In this document: positions 62,462 through 64,000 of the stretch, in pieces | Layout: each line of letters starts with the position of its first letter | Numbering within the stretch: the first letter of the stretch is position 1 | Assembly (NCBI GenBank): GCA_947500055.1 | Contig: CANMQO010000002.1 | Coordinates: forward strand, 434,001-498,000 | Length of the DNA stretch: 64,000 bases | Direction: 5' to 3' | DNA from: an uncultured Paracoccaceae bacterium | GTDB lineage: Bacteria; Pseudomonadota; Alphaproteobacteria; Rhodobacterales; Rhodobacteraceae | Notes under the pieces: generated by a model | What the model was told of the DNA's origin: nothing | The model's input: only the letters and a program-made list of their open reading frames with translations | Database searches by the model: none | Translations under genes and position numbers: made by a program

Positions 62462-63268
62462 CTATTGCTGCTTTTCCTGGGCGGGAACCTGCCATTTTCC
62501 CGCAAGATTGCTGACCCGCGCCGTTTCAGGTTTTGGCTTGGGTTTTGTGATTTCTTCCAAGGCCCGCAGCGGTCGTTTCACGGCCTCGCCCAATCCGGGG
62601 CGCGTCGGGGCGGCCATTTGCTTGCTCACCTCGATCATCAGCACCCCGCCGGCCGTGACGAAGGGCATGTTGTTGCCGATTTTCTCAAAAAGCCCCGCTG
62701 ACTTTCGCCAGACTTTGCTGCTGGAGGGCGGTTGAAAGAGGGTCGACATGGTGCGTTCCGTGACAAATTGATGCTTGCGCAGCTGCGCCTCGAGCTGGCC
62801 CATGGAATAGGGGCGTCCGTAGCCAAAGGGCGTTGCATCCGACCGCGACCAGAGCCCCCCACGGTTCGGCACGATGAACACCGCCCGTCCCCCGGGCCCA
62901 AGCACCCGCCATGCCTCATCCAGCACCGCTGACGGGTTTTCCGTGGTTTCCAGCCCGTGCAACAACACAAGCTTGTCCACATGGCCGGTTTCCAGCGGCC
63001 AGAGCGTATCTTCGCAAAGCACGCTGACATTCTGCCCGTCTGGTGGCCATGGCATAACCCCTTGCGGTCCCGGCATCAGCCCGATCACCCGCCGGGCATC
63101 TTTCAGGAATGGCCGCAGCAGGGGCAGCGCAAAACCGAAACCGACCACCATTTGGCCCTTTGCCTCTGGCCACATGGTGACAAGTTCGTCGCGGATCACC
63201 TTTTGCGCCGCCCGCCCCAGCGCGCTGCGGTAATAGAAGTTTCGCAGATCCAGCACGTCGAGATGCAT
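62462..63268 (-). CDS. SAM-dependent methyltransferase
   Basis: A 268-residue class I methyltransferase-like protein. The start region [32 protein letters not shown] (in place of the classical Gly-rich motif), [24 protein letters not shown] and [18 protein letters not shown] mark a family conserved in Rhodobacterales, generally annotated only as a methyltransferase. The C-terminal 50 residues are Pro/Lys-rich. Its substrate is unknown. I chose ATG 63268; the frame continues upstream into the gloB promoter. It diverges from gloB with 61 bases between starts, and this pairing may be functional. Confidence 0.8.
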   Translation of the reverse strand: MHLDVLDLRNFYYRSALGRAAQKVIRDELVTMWPEAKGQMVVGFGFALPLLRPFLKDARRVIGLMPGPQGVMPWPPDGQNVSVLCEDTLWPLETGHVDKLVLLHGLETTENPSAVLDEAWRVLGPGGRAVFIVPNRGGLWSRSDATPFGYGRPYSMGQLEAQLRKHQFVTERTMSTLFQPPSSSKVWRKSAGLFEKIGNNMPFVTAGGVLMIEVSKQMAAPTRPGLGEAVKRPLRALEEITKPKPKPETARVSNLAGKWQVPAQEKQQ

Positions 63269-63329
63269 TGCGGTTTGGGTGTCCTTGGGCGAAGCTGTCC
63301 GTAGAATAGCAACAGAAAGCCGGATTGCC

Positions 63330-64000
63330 ATGCCTGATGATTTTGCCCCGATTGACCTGGTCGTCGTGCCTTGCCTGTCAGACAATTACGCCTTTCTGGT
63401 CCATAACAGGGATACCGGTGAGACGGCATTGGTCGATGCCCCCGAAGCCGCCCCCATTCAGGATGCCCTGCGCGTCAAGGGCTGGACCCTGACCGATATT
63501 CTGATCACACATCACCATCCCGACCATATTGATGGCGTGGCCACGCTGCGCGATGGCGTCCGCGTGATCGGTGCCGCCCGCGATGCCCATCGTCTGCCGG
63601 ACTTGGATGTGCAGGTGGCGGATGGTGATGTCATCGAGGTTTGCGGTGTGGATACCCATGTTATGGACGTGTCTGGGCATACGATCGGCCATATCGCATT
63701 CCATATGCCAGAACCGGAACTGGCCTTTACCGCCGACAGTCTGATGGCGCTGGGTTGCGGCCGCCTGTTCGAAGGGACGCCTGCCCAGATGTGGGAAAGC
63801 CTGCAAAAGCTGCGTGCGTTACCGGAAGACACAATCATTTGTTCAGGGCATGAATATACCGAGGCAAACGCTCGTTTTGCCCTGACCCTTGATCCGGACA
63901 ACCAAGACCTTATCTCTCGTGTTGACGGGATCAAGGCGGCACGCGCTGCTGGTCGCCCGACAGTACCAACCGCACTTGACGAAGAAATCCGCACAAACCC
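63330..64000 (+). CDS. gloB: Hydroxyacylglutathione hydrolase (glyoxalase II), 3' end beyond window
   Basis: The first 223 codons of a metallo-beta-lactamase-fold enzyme that hydrolyses S-lactoylglutathione to lactate and glutathione in methylglyoxal detoxification. The metal motif THHHPDH is at 60-66, followed by the third-ligand region [12 protein letters not shown] near 112-123, a bridging aspartate in [16 protein letters not shown] and SGHEYTEAN near 171-179, all typical of GloB. The C-terminal substrate-binding part is cut at the window edge. Confidence 0.94.
   Translation, partial: MPDDFAPIDLVVVPCLSDNYAFLVHNRDTGETALVDAPEAAPIQDALRVKGWTLTDILITHHHPDHIDGVATLRDGVRVIGAARDAHRLPDLDVQVADGDVIEVCGVDTHVMDVSGHTIGHIAFHMPEPELAFTADSLMALGCGRLFEGTPAQMWESLQKLRALPEDTIICSGHEYTEANARFALTLDPDNQDLISRVDGIKAARAAGRPTVPTALDEEIRTN

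Overview
The window looks like a chromosomal segment from a marine alphaproteobacterium of the Rhodobacterales (Roseobacter group). The reasons are the ilvE-petP-petR arrangement, the YlxR protein fused to an L7Ae-like domain inside a rimP-nusA-infB operon, a hut operon with HutF/HutG, a Slam-type outer-membrane protein, and moderately high GC. No tRNA, rRNA, CRISPR array, prophage or insertion sequence was recognised. These calls come from reading the sequence; no database search was run.

Layout. 1-12466 (minus) is one uninterrupted reading frame for a giant LEPR-XLL/RTX type I-secreted surface protein that runs off the left edge. 12611-16459 holds ilvE, divergent petP-petR and an orphan Hanks-type Ser/Thr kinase. 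16723-22954 is a housekeeping block: hemH, a methyltransferase, comF, grxC, a Nit amidase, a MarR regulator, ubiG and a prolyl iminopeptidase. 23037-28446 is a peptide-type ABC importer operon with a fused double ATPase, whose second permease has a low-GC mosaic patch. 28606-31318 carries a miniature glycosyltransferase-51 protein, a double SnoaL-like protein and a twin-CDGSH iron-sulfur protein. 31648-36975 is rimP-nusA-ylxR-infB, preceded by a promoter and a short terminated leader.

37061-44393 is a complete histidine utilisation locus. hutI-H-G-U (minus) and hutF-hutC (plus) diverge from a 77-base region where one palindrome sits inside both promoter spacers; HutC probably represses both arms. 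44443-49347 holds a large repeat protein (probably secreted) and an SLC13/RCK transporter. 49385-58293 is a TRIC-like membrane protein followed by an inositol-type locus. There an aldehyde dehydrogenase, HpaI-type aldolase, 2-hydroxyacid dehydrogenase, Gfo/Idh dehydrogenase and RpiR regulator (minus) diverge from iolD-iolE (plus). No IolB, IolC or IolJ is in the locus, which suggests a non-phosphorylated variant route. 58580-64000 holds a low-GC putative lipoprotein, an RNA methyltransferase, a CAP-domain lipoprotein tail-to-tail with a Slam protein, a methyltransferase and the 5' part of gloB.

The least explained signals are two intergenic arrays of four GTCGG boxes at an exact 11-base pitch (31391-31428 and 58406-58443), the possible small RNA or attenuator before rimP, the variant inositol locus, and the mosaic permease.
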